This document shows, one piece after another, positions 25,531 to 34,693 of a stretch of 64,000 bases of DNA. Location: assembly GCF_900106665.1 (NCBI RefSeq), contig NZ_FNNA01000008.1:24142-88141 (forward strand), written 5' to 3'. The DNA comes from Paracoccus sanguinis (GTDB lineage: Bacteria > Pseudomonadota > Alphaproteobacteria > Rhodobacterales > Rhodobacteraceae). The notes below the pieces were generated by a model. The model ran no database searches. It was not told the origin of the DNA and saw nothing but the letters and a program-made list of their open reading frames with translations. A program made the position numbers and the translations under genes. Positions within the stretch are counted from its first letter, which is position 1; each line of letters opens with the position of its first letter.

Positions 25531-26184
25531 ATGTCCGACCAGAAGCTTGCCATCGTCACCGGCGCCTCGCGCGGCCTCGGGGCTGCCCTTGCCGAGCGGC
25601 TCGGCGGGCGCGGCCACCACGTCGTCGCCGTCGCCCGCACCACCGGCGCGCTCGAGGAGCTCGACGACCGCATCCGCGCCCGCGGCGGCGAGGCGACGCT
25701 CGCGCCGATGGACGTGGCCAGCCCCGAGGCGATGATCCAGCTGACCCGCGCCGTGCTCGACCGCTGGGGCGGCATCGACCTGTGGGTGCACGCGGCGATC
25801 CACGCGGCCCCGCTCGCCCCCGCCCCCCATGTCGATCCGAAGGACATGGAGAAATCCATCGCCGTCAACCTTGCCGCGACCCACGGGCTGATCGCGCTGT
25901 TCGAGCCGCTGCTGCGCGCCCGCGGCGGCACCGCGCTGTTCTTCGAGGACGCCCGCGGCGGCCAGCCGTTCTTCGGCGCCTACGGCGCCACCAAGGCCGC
26001 GCAGATGGCGCTGGCGCGCAGCTGGCAGGCGGAGACCGCGCGGCTCGGCCCGCGCGTGGTCATCGCCGCGCCCGCGCCGATGCCGACCGGGGTGCGCGCC
26101 CGCTTCTACCCCGGCGAGGACCGCGCCGCGCTGACCCCCTGCGGCACCGAGGCCGACCGCATCCTCGGCGAACTCGGTCTCTGA
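25531..26184 (+). CDS. Short-chain dehydrogenase family protein with unusual active site
   Basis: Rossmann-fold SDR, 217 residues from ATG 25531. The cofactor motif TGASRGLG (9-16) and the YGATK pair (Tyr and Lys of YxxxK, near 151-155) are intact. The residue about 13 before the Tyr, normally a catalytic serine, falls in ALFFEDARGGQPFF and is not serine. The Asn of the SDR tetrad appears in VNLAATHG. The protein may therefore be a weak or non-classical oxidoreductase. It follows the ligase gene by about 90 bp on the same strand and may belong to the same operon. Confidence 0.85.
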   Translation: MSDQKLAIVTGASRGLGAALAERLGGRGHHVVAVARTTGALEELDDRIRARGGEATLAPMDVASPEAMIQLTRAVLDRWGGIDLWVHAAIHAAPLAPAPHVDPKDMEKSIAVNLAATHGLIALFEPLLRARGGTALFFEDARGGQPFFGAYGATKAAQMALARSWQAETARLGPRVVIAAPAPMPTGVRARFYPGEDRAALTPCGTEADRILGELGL

Positions 26185-26217
26185 CCCCACCCCCCGCGCG
26201 GGGTGGCGGGCTGGGGA

Positions 26218-26254
26218 GCCTCCGGCGGGGATATTTAAGTCCAGCCCGAGGGGG
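26218..26254. repeat. Intergenic repeat copy 1 (GCCTCCGGCGGGGATATTT)
   Basis: A 37-bp intergenic element, GCCTCCGGCGGGGATATTT followed by two variable bases, then GTCCAGCCCGAGGGG, placed just after the SDR gene. A near-identical copy lies at 61109-61145. I recognise the first part as a sequence frequently found after genes in Rhodobacterales. Confidence 0.75.
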
Positions 26255-26287
26255 GGGCGCTGCGTGCCGCCCCCGCCTCGGTGGCGT

Positions 26288-27784
26288 TTACAGGCCGTAG
26301 ATGGCCCCGAACTTCTCTTCCAGATAGTCGAGCAGCGGCTCGGGGCTGACCGCGGCGCCGGTCGCCGTCTCGACCAGCTCGCGCGGCGGCAGCAGGCCGC
26401 CGTGGCGCTGCAGGTTCTCGCGCAGCCACTCGACCCCTGGCCCCGCCTCGCCCCGGGCCAGGCTCTCGTCGAGGTCCGGCACCGCCGCCCGCATCGCCTC
26501 GTTCAGACAGCCGGCGTAGACGTTCCCCAGCGCATAGGTCGGGAAATAGCCGAAGAGCCCGACCGACCAGTGCACGTCCTGCAGCATCCCGTTCGCCGGC
26601 CGGTCCACCGCCACGCCGAAATCCTTGAGGAAGCGCGCGTTCCACGCCTCGGGCAGGTCATCGACCGCCAGCCGCCCCGAGATCAGGTCGCGCTCGAGGT
26701 CGAAGCGCATCATGATGTGCAGGTTGTACTGCACCTCGTCGGCCTCGGTGCGGATGTAGCCCGGCTGGACCCGGTTGACGGTGCGGTAGAACGCATCCGC
26801 ATCCGCCACCGACAGCCCCCCCATCATGTCCGACATCCGCTGGTAGAGCCAGCCGGTGAACGCCCGGCCCCGCCCCATCTGGTTCTCGTAGATGCGCGAC
26901 TGGCTTTCGTGCACCCCCATCGACACCCCCCGCCCGAGCGGCGTGAAGGCGTGATCTGGGTCGATCCCCAGCTCGTAGCTCGAATGGCCGACCTCGTGGA
27001 TGGTCGAGTAGATGCAGTTGAAGGGGTCCGCCTCGACCACCCGGGTCGAGATCCGGCTGTCCTGCCAGCGCCCCGACGAGAACGGATGCACCGCCATGTC
27101 CAGCCGGCCGCGGTTCCAGTCGTAGCCGAAGGCCGTGGCGCAGGCCCGCGCGAGCCTCAGCTGCATCTCCTGCGGGAACCGCCCCTCGAGCGCCGCGGGC
27201 GGGTTTTCGGCCCCCAGCACGTCCTCGCGCAGGCTGACCAGCCGCGGCCGCATCTCGGCGTAAAGCGCTTCCAGCTCGGCCTGCGTCATGCCCGGTTCGT
27301 AGTCGTCCAGCAGCGCGTCATAGGCGTCGCCGCCGCCGAACCCCGCCGCGACCAGCGCCGCCGCCTCGTCCTGCTTCAGCACCACGATCTGGTCGAGCGT
27401 CGGCAGGAAATCCCCCGGCGCGTCATTGGCCCGCGCCTGCGCCCAGATCCCCTGCGCGAGGCTCGTCAGCCGCGCCATCTCGGTGGCGAGATCGGCCGGG
27501 ATCGCGCTCGCCCGGGCGAACTCGCGCCCGATCAGTTCGAGGATGCGCGCCTCGCGGTCGCTCTCGGGGGTGGCGGCGTCCAGCCATTCGCCCAGCCGCG
27601 GGTCGGTGCGCCGCTCGTGCAGCACCGCCTCCATCGCCGCCATCTCTTCGGAGCGCTGCTCGGCGGCGCCGCGCGGCATTACCGTCTCCTGGTCCCAGGC
27701 GAGCCGTCCGGCCACCGCCGACAGCGCCTCGGTCTGGCGCTGGAACGCCATCAGCTCGACCATCGCAGAGGTGGAGTTGCTCAT
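26288..27784 (-). CDS. M32 family carboxypeptidase (Taq type)
   Basis: Zinc metallocarboxypeptidase removing C-terminal residues from peptides, 498 residues, the normal length for family M32. The zinc motif HEVGH is at 263-267, and the family signatures DRISTRVVEADP-like (QDSRISTRVVEADPFNCIYSTIHE, 241-265, quoted in part) and MGVHESQSRIYENQMGRG are present. Cytoplasmic, no signal peptide. Its ATG overlaps the stop of the heme A synthase gene by 4 bp, so the two are co-transcribed, although no functional link is known. Confidence 0.92.
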   Translation of the reverse strand: MSNSTSAMVELMAFQRQTEALSAVAGRLAWDQETVMPRGAAEQRSEEMAAMEAVLHERRTDPRLGEWLDAATPESDREARILELIGREFARASAIPADLATEMARLTSLAQGIWAQARANDAPGDFLPTLDQIVVLKQDEAAALVAAGFGGGDAYDALLDDYEPGMTQAELEALYAEMRPRLVSLREDVLGAENPPAALEGRFPQEMQLRLARACATAFGYDWNRGRLDMAVHPFSSGRWQDSRISTRVVEADPFNCIYSTIHEVGHSSYELGIDPDHAFTPLGRGVSMGVHESQSRIYENQMGRGRAFTGWLYQRMSDMMGGLSVADADAFYRTVNRVQPGYIRTEADEVQYNLHIMMRFDLERDLISGRLAVDDLPEAWNARFLKDFGVAVDRPANGMLQDVHWSVGLFGYFPTYALGNVYAGCLNEAMRAAVPDLDESLARGEAGPGVEWLRENLQRHGGLLPPRELVETATGAAVSPEPLLDYLEEKFGAIYGL

Positions 27785-28926
27785 CGGATGGTCCCCCGGA
27801 CACTGGTTTCAAATGGATAGCGCGCATGGTGGCGGGCGCGGATGATCAGCACGAACAGCGCCACCGCACCAAGCTGGTGGGCCAGCGCCTCGGGCAGGGG
27901 CGCGCCATGCATGATGGTGACGATGCCCAGCACCACCTGGAACGCCACCGCGGCGAGCATCACCGTGAACGCCCCCCGCGTCACCGGATGCGGCGAGCGG
28001 CGGGCGCGCAGCCACACCACCACCGCGAAGATCGTCAGCAGATAGGCCACCATCCGGTGGGTGAATTGCACCGTGGCCGCGTTCTCGAAGACATTGCGCC
28101 AGCCGAGCGCGCTGTCCCAGATCGCCGCCGGCACCCACTCGCCGCCCATCTTCGGCCAGCCGGTGTACTGCCGCCCCGCGTCGATCCCCGCCACCAGCGC
28201 CCCGAGCAGGATCTGCACGAAAGCGAGGTGCATGAGCCCGGTGGACATCGAAAACAGCTTCGGCTCGCCCGCCCGCCGCGCCCGCATCAGCGCCGCCTCG
28301 GGCCGCGACAGCTGCAGCACGTACCAAGCGATCAGGCCGAGGATGGCGAAGGCGAGCCCCAGATGCACCGCCAGCCGGTACGAGGCGACCGAGGTCATCC
28401 CCGCCACCAGCCCCGAGCTGACCATCCACCAGCCCACCAGCCCCTGCAGCCCGCCGAGCGCCCCCAGCGTCAGCAGCCGCGGGGTCCAGCCCGGCGGGAT
28501 GCGCTTCGTGAGCCAGAACCCGAGGAACCCCAGCGCCCAGACCGCGCCGACTGCGCGCCCGAGCAGCCGGTGCGCCCACTCCCACCAGTAGATGCGCTTG
28601 AACCCGGCGAGGTCCATCGTCGGGTTCTCCTGATGGAACTGCGGGATCTGCTGGTATTTCTCGAACTCGGCGGTCCAGGCGGCCTCGCCCTGCGGCGGCA
28701 GGACGCCGGTCACGGGTTTCCATTCGGTGATCGACAGGCCCGAGCCGGTCAGCCGCGTCGCGCCGCCGAGGGCGATCATCGCCGCGACCATGACGAAGAG
28801 CACCACGAGCCACGCCCGGATGGCGCCGCGCGCGCCCTTGGGGGCGGCGTCGATCATCCCGCCTTGGGGAAGCTGCGCCGCCGGGGCGAGGTCCGAGACC
28901 TCCTGAAAGATCGGGCGCTTGGCCAT
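27781..28926 (-). CDS. ctaA: Heme A synthase (CtaA/Cox15)
   Basis: Integral membrane enzyme oxidising heme O to heme A for aa3-type cytochrome oxidase, 381 residues. About eight hydrophobic helices are visible, beginning with WLVVLFVMVAAMIALGGATR (near 39-58). Family motifs include GGATRLTGSGLSITEWKPV, EWAHRLLGR (heme-binding His), VAHLG-type VHLGLAF, and THRMVAYLL and HQLGAVALF near the C-terminus. The ATG at 28926 (MAKRPIFQEV) is preferred over the ATG at 29001 because the added residues are not conserved. It is the first gene of the pair with the M32 peptidase. Confidence 0.93.
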   Translation of the reverse strand: MAKRPIFQEVSDLAPAAQLPQGGMIDAAPKGARGAIRAWLVVLFVMVAAMIALGGATRLTGSGLSITEWKPVTGVLPPQGEAAWTAEFEKYQQIPQFHQENPTMDLAGFKRIYWWEWAHRLLGRAVGAVWALGFLGFWLTKRIPPGWTPRLLTLGALGGLQGLVGWWMVSSGLVAGMTSVASYRLAVHLGLAFAILGLIAWYVLQLSRPEAALMRARRAGEPKLFSMSTGLMHLAFVQILLGALVAGIDAGRQYTGWPKMGGEWVPAAIWDSALGWRNVFENAATVQFTHRMVAYLLTIFAVVVWLRARRSPHPVTRGAFTVMLAAVAFQVVLGIVTIMHGAPLPEALAHQLGAVALFVLIIRARHHARYPFETSVRGTIR

Positions 28927-29636
28927 GTCGAGGATGTTCCTGGGCAGGTGTGGGGGGTCGAATTGCGGGCGCACAGTGGCCTTGGCGGGGGGAAAGGTCA
29001 ATCGGACGGGGTGAGGGCGGCTGCCGGGGCGGTATGCGAGCGCTGCGGTGCTGAGTGGGTGCGGGCCGGGGTGGCGCGGCGAGTGACGCCGGGCGGCGCG
29101 GGCGGGCGCGCTAGGTGGCGCTTAGTCGGCGCCGCGGCGGCGCATGGCTGGCGCTGGGGTGGTCAGTGTGCGGGCGGCCTCGCTTAGCGCGTCGTTTGCG
29201 TCGGGGTGGCGCGGGCGAGCCGAGGTGGCACGTGCGAAGGTGGCACGGGTGCGGCGCGCGGGGGTAACGCGGTCGCCGCCGGGCTGGCGGGTGTGCGGGC
29301 GGCCCGTGGTGGGCTCCGGGGCGACGCGGGTGCGGGCGGGCTGGGGTAGCGCGCGGTTGGCGCCGGGGCGGCAATGGAGCCCCGCAGGCTGAAGGGATGG
29401 GTGCGCCGGCCAGCACTGACGCCCCTTCCCGACCAAATGCAGCGCCTCCGGCAGACCGAAGGGTTCGGCTTCTTTCTGGCCCAGATACCCCGGTGACGCT
29501 GCGGCCGCATCATCCGGCCGCCTCTCGTCAGCCTCGGCAGCCGGCGCACACGAACCTTGGGACATTCCGCTTACACCGTGCGGCCCCGGCCACTCGAGCC
29601 GAGCCCCGGCTTCCCGTCAGCCGCCCCGCACGGCCC
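28927..29636. other. GC-rich intergenic region without supported gene
   Basis: About 710 bp. The part 29030-29400 is built of degenerate G/C-rich words and repeats GTGTGCGGGCGGCC near 29167 and 29291. Long open frames exist on both strands but are low-complexity Arg/Ala/Pro sequence typical of high-GC noncoding DNA. I see no gene, RNA or clear regulatory element. Confidence 0.5.
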
Positions 29637-30404
29637 TCACGCGCCCGGCCCGTCCCCGTCCCGCCCGCGCCAGGTCAGTTGCCGGATCATCCCGTGGAAG
29701 ATCTGCACGTCGGCCCGGGTCAGCGGCAGCCGCGACCACAGGTTGCGCAGCGTCAGCCGCATCGAGGCCGCCTTGTCCTCGGGAAAGAAGAACCGCGCCG
29801 CGGTCAGCCGCTCCTCCCAGTGATCGGCCAGCCGCTCGATCTCGAGCCGCGTCGCCGGCACCTCGCCCGCCGGGCGCCGCCCCGCCGGCGCAGGCTCGGG
29901 CGGCAGCGCCTCGCGGCCCCACTCGTAGCCCATCAGCAGCACCGCCTGCGCGAGGTTGAGCGAGGGGAACGCGGGGTTCACCGGCACCGTCACGATGGCG
30001 CTGGCGCGCGCGATGTCGTCGTTGTCGAGCCCCGCCCGCTCGGGCCCGAAGACCAGCGCCACCCGCCGCCCTTCGGCGGTCAGCGCCCGCGCCTCGGCCA
30101 TGGCGGTGGCGGGGGTGTGGACGGGCTTGGTCAGCTCGCGCCCCCGCGCGGTGGTGGCATAGGCGGTGTCGACGTCCGCCATCGCCTCGGCGAGCGTCGG
30201 GAACACCCGCGCCCGGTCGAGCACCTGCCCCGCCGCGCCCGAGGCCATGGCGACCGCCCGCGGGTTCGGCCACCCGTCCCGCGGCGCGACGAGCCTGAGG
30301 TCGGTCAGGGCAAAGTTCAGCATCGCGCGTGCGGCCGCGCCGATGTTCTCGCCCATCTGCGGGCGCACGAGGATGACGACGGGTTGAACGGGGCTGATGG
30401 ACAT
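29637..30404 (-). CDS. trmJ: tRNA (cytidine/uridine-2'-O-)-methyltransferase TrmJ
   Basis: SPOUT-class RNA methyltransferase acting at position 32 of the tRNA anticodon loop, 255 residues. The N-terminal catalytic domain shows the TrmJ/TrmH motifs: RPQMGENIGAAARAMLNF (about 14-31), VFGPERAGL (about 120-128) and VPVNPAFPSLNLAQAV (about 142-157), the last forming the AdoMet knot. A C-terminal helical extension (about 190-250, LADHWEERL ... LWSRLPLT) is usual for TrmJ. The ATG at 30404 is chosen because the longer frame adds non-conserved residues. Confidence 0.9.
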   Translation of the reverse strand: MSISPVQPVVILVRPQMGENIGAAARAMLNFALTDLRLVAPRDGWPNPRAVAMASGAAGQVLDRARVFPTLAEAMADVDTAYATTARGRELTKPVHTPATAMAEARALTAEGRRVALVFGPERAGLDNDDIARASAIVTVPVNPAFPSLNLAQAVLLMGYEWGREALPPEPAPAGRRPAGEVPATRLEIERLADHWEERLTAARFFFPEDKAASMRLTLRNLWSRLPLTRADVQIFHGMIRQLTWRGRDGDGPGA

Positions 30405-31271
30405 GGGCGCGCGGTAGCGAAACCGGGACGTGCGGGCAAGGGTGAGCGGCGGGTTCCGACGGCCGTTGCGGTTCACTCCGCCCGAAAACTGGCCCCGGTC
30501 CAAGGCGCTGCACCCCCTGCTGGCACGCGTCCCCTTCCGCCGCACGTGGCGGGCCAGCGGCGGCGAGCGTCAGATCGGCGTGTTGGCCGCGGTTCGGCGT
30601 AGCACCTCAACGTGGCGGACCCGGCTCCCCGCGGCATCTCGGGGTGGCGCCTCGGCGCGTGCAACGGCCCCGGGACAGCGACATTCAAAAGGCTCGTCGG
30701 CGGTGCAACCTGCGGCGTGCATCACTCACGCCGCGGCTGTCTCGCCCCCGAAAAGCTCCCACCTGACCGCCCCTCCGCGCGGCCCACAGCAGAGCAACAG
30801 GGATCAGCGCGCGTCTCCCGGGGCGGCCCCCTCGTCGCCCCGCGAGATGCCTGCAAGCTAATCGCCGAAGAGGCCCACACTGCAGTTGTGCCCGAGTCCG
30901 ACGGAGGCAGGCGGGTCATCGTCCGCATTCGCGCGACACGCCCCCGCGTGGCTAGGAAGTCTCGTCGTCACGGCGGAGCTTGGCGGGACTGAAGCGCCAA
31001 ATCGTTCGCATGAACTGTGCATGAACATCACATGAACGATCAGGAACTCTGAACGGATCGTGCATAACGTATTTCTACAATATACAATCTACTCAAATGC
31101 CAATTAATGAAACCTAACCCATTTCGAGAGTTGCGCACCGCCCCGTTGCCCGCTCGCCCGCCTCCACCGAACGTTGCGCGTGCCCCGTCGTCCCCGCCCC
31201 AACCAACCGGCCCTTCCCCCGCCCGCCACGCTGCGCTATCCCCCGTCCCCAGCCCGACAGGAGAGCCGCAG
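30405..31271. other. Large gap between trmJ and thiE-like gene
   Basis: About 870 bp. No convincing gene; the open frames are Arg/Ala/Pro-rich and short. The segment 30995-31110 is clearly AT-richer than its surroundings and contains the phased direct repeat listed separately. No TPP-riboswitch core is visible ahead of the ThiE-like gene. Confidence 0.5.
31009..31037. promoter_or_regulatory. Three CATGAAC direct repeats phased at 11 bp
   Basis: CATGAAC occurs at 31009-31015, 31020-31026 and 31031-31037, with exactly 11 bp between starts, so all copies face the same side of the helix. The surrounding 120 bp are AT-rich in a GC-rich gap. This arrangement fits cooperative binding by a response regulator. 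The controlled gene would most simply be the ThiE-like gene 235 bp downstream. Confidence 0.45.
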
Positions 31272-31880
31272 ATGACCGAGGACGCCCCGCAGCTTTACCT
31301 CATCGCCCCGGCCCGCCTGCCGGCCTCGGAACTCGCGCCCCGCCTCACCGCGGTGCTCGACGCACACCCCGTCGCCTGCCTGCGCCTCTCGGGCGCCGGC
31401 GACGAGGCCGAGCTCGCCCGCATCGCCGACCTTGCCCGCGAGATCGCCCACGCCCGCGACGTCGCCGTGGTGATCGAGGATCACGTCGCTCTCGCCGCCC
31501 GCCACGGGCTCGACGGAGTGCACCTGACCCAGGGCGCGCGCGGCGTCCGCCACGCCCGCAAGGAACTCGGCGCCGATGCCATCGTCGGCGCCTTCTGCGG
31601 CGCCTCGCGGCACGAGGGGATGAACGCCGGCGAGGCGGGGGCGGATTACGTCAGCTTCGGCCCCCTCGGCCCGACCGCGCTGGGCCCGGGAACCCCGGTG
31701 GATCTCGAACTTCTCCAGTGGTGGTCCGAGGTGATCGAGGTGCCCGTCGTGGCGGAAGGCGCCCTCGACGCGGCCCTGATCCGCGCCGTCTGGCCGGTCG
31801 CGGACTTCATCGCCCTGGGGCCGGAAATCTGGCAGGCGCCCGACCCGGCCGAGGCGCTGAGCGCGCTCTGGCCCGTCTGA
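31272..31880 (+). CDS. Thiamine-phosphate synthase family protein
   Basis: TIM-barrel protein of the ThiE/TenI family, 202 residues, which couples the thiazole and pyrimidine moieties in thiamine synthesis or isomerises thiazole phosphate. Family features are LYLIAPARL at the start, the strand VAVVIEDHVALAARHGLDGVHL (about 69-90, where ThiE has NDR/ND), IVGAFCGASRHEG and GADYVSFGPLGPT, and the C-terminal VVAEGALD ... FIALG. The pyrophosphate-binding NDR motif is changed to IEDHV, so a strict ThiE activity is uncertain. The ATG at 31272 follows GGAGAGCCGC, a good ribosome site. Confidence 0.8.
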   Translation: MTEDAPQLYLIAPARLPASELAPRLTAVLDAHPVACLRLSGAGDEAELARIADLAREIAHARDVAVVIEDHVALAARHGLDGVHLTQGARGVRHARKELGADAIVGAFCGASRHEGMNAGEAGADYVSFGPLGPTALGPGTPVDLELLQWWSEVIEVPVVAEGALDAALIRAVWPVADFIALGPEIWQAPDPAEALSALWPV

Positions 31881-32069
31881 ACCGGGGCCGCGGCGCTAGC
31901 AGCTATCCGCGGCTGACGCGCTTAACCTGATCTTCACCCGCCCCGTGCCAGCCTGCACGGATGCTGTGGCTTCTGACCCTTCTGCTGATTCCCTGCGCCT
32001 GCGCGGCGGCATGGCGCGCGCACCAGCCAGCCCCTTGCCCGGCGCGGATGCGCGGCGTAACAGCGGCCC

Positions 32070-33629
32070 ATGACCCAGCACCAGCGCCTTCTCATCATCG
32101 ACTTCGGCAGCCAAGTGACGCAGCTGATCGCGCGCCGCCTGCGCGAACTGAACGTCTATTGCGAGATCCACCCGTACCAGAGCCTCGACGACGCGGCCCT
32201 GCGGGCGCTCGCGCCCCAGGCCGTGATCCTGTCGGGCGGGCCAGACAGCGTGACCCGCCCCGGCAGCCCCCGCGCCCCGCAGGCGGTGTTCGAGATGGGG
32301 GTGCCGGTGTTCGGCATCTGCTACGGCCAGCAGGTGATGATGGCGCAGCTCGGCGGCTCGGTCGAGGCCGGCCACCACGCCGAATACGGCCGTGCCTTCG
32401 TGACCCCGGCACCGGGCCACTCGGGCGACGGGATCTTCGCCGGGCTGTTCGCCGCCGGGCGCGAGGAGGTGTGGATGAGCCACGGCGACCGCGTCACCGC
32501 GCTCGCCCCCGGCTTCGAGGTGATCGGCACCTCGCCCAACGCCCCCTTCGCCATGATCGCGGACCCGGCCCGCAGCTTCTACGCCGTTCAATTCCACCCC
32601 GAGGTGCACCACACCCCGAACGGCCGGGTCATGCTGGAAAACTTCGTGCGCATGGCGGGGTTCACCGGCGACTGGACGATGGCCGGCTACCGCGACGAGG
32701 CGATCCGCCGCATCCGCGAGCAGGTCGGCGGCGGCAAGGTGATCTGCGGACTCTCGGGCGGGGTCGACAGCTCGGTCGCGGCGGTGCTGATCCACGAGGC
32801 GATCGGGGACCAGCTCACCTGCGTCTTCGTCGACCACGGCCTGTTGCGCCAGGGCGAGGCCGAGGAGGTCGTGGCGATGTTCCGCGACGCCTACAACATC
32901 CCGCTCGTCCACGCCGACGAATCCGAGCTGTTCCTGGGCGCGCTCGAGGGCGTCAGCGACCCCGAGGTGAAGCGCAAGACCATCGGGCGGCTCTTCATCG
33001 ACGTGTTCCAGAAGCACGCGGCCGAGGTGGGCGGGGCCGAATACCTCGCGCAAGGGACGCTCTACCCCGACGTGATCGAGAGCGTCAGCTTCACCGGCGG
33101 CCCCTCGGTCACGATCAAGTCGCACCACAACGTCGGCGGCCTGCCCGAGAAGATGGGCCTGAAGCTGGTCGAGCCGCTGCGCGAGCTCTTCAAGGACGAG
33201 GTCCGCGCGCTCGGCCGCGAACTCGGCCTGCCGGAGAAGTTCATCGGCCGCCACCCGTTCCCCGGCCCCGGCCTCGCCATCCGCTGCCCGGGCGAGATCA
33301 CCCGCGAGAAGCTCGAGATCCTGCGCCAGGCCGACGCGGTATTCATCGACCAGATCCGGCGGCACGGGCTCTACGACGAGATCTGGCAGGCGTTCGTCGC
33401 GATCCTGCCGGTCCGCACCGTGGGGGTGATGGGCGACGGGCGCACCTACGACTTTGCCTGCGCGCTGCGCGCGGTGACCTCGGTCGATGGGATGACGGCG
33501 GACTATTATCCCTTCTCTCACGCCTTTCTCGGCGAGACCGCGACGCGGATCATCAACGAGGTCAAGGGGATCAACCGGGTGACCTACGACATCACGTCGA
33601 AGCCGCCCGGCACGATCGAGTGGGAATGA
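32070..33629 (+). CDS. guaA: GMP synthase (glutamine-hydrolysing)
   Basis: Converts XMP to GMP with glutamine and ATP, 519 residues, full length. The glutaminase domain has the nucleophile Cys84 in GICYGQQ and His176/Glu178 in FHPEV. The ATP-pyrophosphatase P-loop is LSGGVDSS (228-235). The C-terminal dimerisation domain ends in the conserved KPPGTIEWE. Its 3' end is a well-known integration hotspot for ICEs and genomic islands, and here an integrase-type gene and an accessory region follow directly. The coding end is intact, as expected when the attachment site restores the terminus. Confidence 0.97.
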   Translation: MTQHQRLLIIDFGSQVTQLIARRLRELNVYCEIHPYQSLDDAALRALAPQAVILSGGPDSVTRPGSPRAPQAVFEMGVPVFGICYGQQVMMAQLGGSVEAGHHAEYGRAFVTPAPGHSGDGIFAGLFAAGREEVWMSHGDRVTALAPGFEVIGTSPNAPFAMIADPARSFYAVQFHPEVHHTPNGRVMLENFVRMAGFTGDWTMAGYRDEAIRRIREQVGGGKVICGLSGGVDSSVAAVLIHEAIGDQLTCVFVDHGLLRQGEAEEVVAMFRDAYNIPLVHADESELFLGALEGVSDPEVKRKTIGRLFIDVFQKHAAEVGGAEYLAQGTLYPDVIESVSFTGGPSVTIKSHHNVGGLPEKMGLKLVEPLRELFKDEVRALGRELGLPEKFIGRHPFPGPGLAIRCPGEITREKLEILRQADAVFIDQIRRHGLYDEIWQAFVAILPVRTVGVMGDGRTYDFACALRAVTSVDGMTADYYPFSHAFLGETATRIINEVKGINRVTYDITSKPPGTIEWE

Positions 33630-33921
33630 TTTTTGCCTATCCGGGCATATCCAAAACCACGCCAGAGCACGATCTAACTCACTGATAAGAAATAATATTC
33701 CTGTCTTCATCTATCGATGCCTATCGGTGGACAGAGATCGCGGCTGTCGGCCCGGTTGACGGGCCTTGGCCACATTGATCGCGACGAAATTTGAAAGTAC
33801 CGTCAAGGGAGATGAGGCTCCTGACGGTACTTTTTTCACGCTAAGCTGCTGACAATACACAGACTTTTCCGACGAGAGCCGCCCAAAACCGCGTGACGGT
33901 ACTTTTTGGAGGTGGCGTACC
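33630..33921. other. guaA-proximal junction of integrated element
   Basis: About 290 bp between guaA and the integrase remnant. Its first bases follow the guaA stop, where the attachment core of guaA-specific integrases is expected. It has no gene and holds the inverted repeat and its third copy annotated separately. A matching copy of the guaA terminus at the right end (about 55.7-56.4 kb) was looked for and not seen. Confidence 0.5.
33794..33907. repeat. Perfect 12-bp inverted repeat plus third copy before integrase
   Basis: AAAGTACCGTCA at 33794-33805 is the exact inverse of TGACGGTACTTT at 33822-33833, with a 16-bp spacer; the second arm runs into six Ts. A third copy, TGACGGTACTTTTT, lies at 33894-33907 just ahead of the integrase start. 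Either an integrase arm-site array or a hairpin terminator (first pair) with a reused arm. Confidence 0.65.
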
Positions 33922-34635
33922 ATGTTGACGGACGCAGCGATCAAGTCGCTGAAACCCAAAGAAAAAATGTATAAGGTGACGGACCGCGACGGCATGTATG
34001 TGCGCGTCGCGCCATCAGGCGCTCTGTCGTTCAGGCTGGATTATCGGCTCAATGGGCGACGGGAGACGGTCTACCTGGGCAAATACGGACGAGATGGAAT
34101 CTCGCTGGCGAGGGCCCGAGAGCTGTGCCTAGACGCGCGGCGAGCGATCAGCGAGGGCCGGTCGCCGGCAATTGAGAAGCAGCGGGAGAAGCGTCGTATC
34201 AAGGAGGCGAAGAGCTTCGGCGAGTTCGGCGAAAAGTGGCTGGTGAACGCGCCGATGGCTGACAGCACCAGAGCGATGCGCCGTTCCATCTTTGAAAGAG
34301 AGCTGTTGCCGGTTTGGCGCAACCGCCTGCTGACGGAGATCACTCCGGACGACCTACGCGCCCAATGCGGAAAGATTGTCGAGCGCGGCTCGCCGGCGAC
34401 GGCGATCCATGTCCGGGACATCCTGAAGCAGATCTACGGGTTCGCGATCTTGCATGGCGAGAAGGTGGCTAATCCGGCCGATGACGTCGGCCCGGCATCG
34501 ATTGCGACGTTCACACCGAAGGATCGCGCTCTATCGCCTGCCGAAATTCGAGTGATGGTGAAGGAGCTGGAAAAGGTCGCCACGTCGCGCAACGCGAGTT
34601 GTGCTGCGATACGATTCCCGGTTGCGGTTATCTGA
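33922..34635 (+). pseudogene. Tyrosine integrase, catalytic domain lost
   Basis: 237-residue remnant of a P4-type tyrosine recombinase. The N-terminal Arm-binding DUF4102 domain (about 1-85, MLTDAAIKSLKPKEKMYKV and the RNGRRE-type strand) and the SAM-like core-binding domain (about 95-200) are present. After LSPAEIRVMVKELEKVATS (near 208-226) the frame continues only a few unrelated residues to a stop, so the whole catalytic domain with the Arg-His-Arg-Tyr residues is missing. Intact relatives have roughly 400 residues. It has a good ribosome site (GGAGGTG). The truncated protein might still bind attachment DNA but cannot recombine, which fits an immobilised element. Confidence 0.85.
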
Positions 34636-34648
34636 GGAAGAACGGAGT

Positions 34649-34693
34649 GACCGGCACGTGATGCAGGTTACGCATCACTCAATGCAGCCGGTC
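34649..34693. terminator. Nested hairpin between convergent genes
   Basis: Outer arms GACCGGC (34649-34655) and GCCGGTC (34687-34693) enclose inner arms GTGATGC (34658-34664) and GCATCAC (34672-34678). It sits exactly between the integrase remnant and the DUF2285 stop. No T-run follows, so intrinsic termination is only possible, not clear. Confidence 0.4.

Noticed and set aside
27826..29187. Plus-strand open frame of 453 aa opposite ctaA
   Set aside because: His/Arg/Pro-rich and lacking conservation-like blocks; ctaA on the minus strand has full motifs.
29122..29565. Minus-strand open frame of 147 aa between ctaA and trmJ
   Set aside because: Low-complexity Arg/Ala/Pro/Thr sequence, no ribosome site of note, typical high-GC noncoding.
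31150..31271. TPP riboswitch ahead of the ThiE-like gene
   Set aside because: No THI-box core seen.
31961..32069. Short frame beginning MLWLLTLLLIPC ahead of guaA
   Set aside because: Hydrophobic start but the frame only continues as a shadow across guaA.
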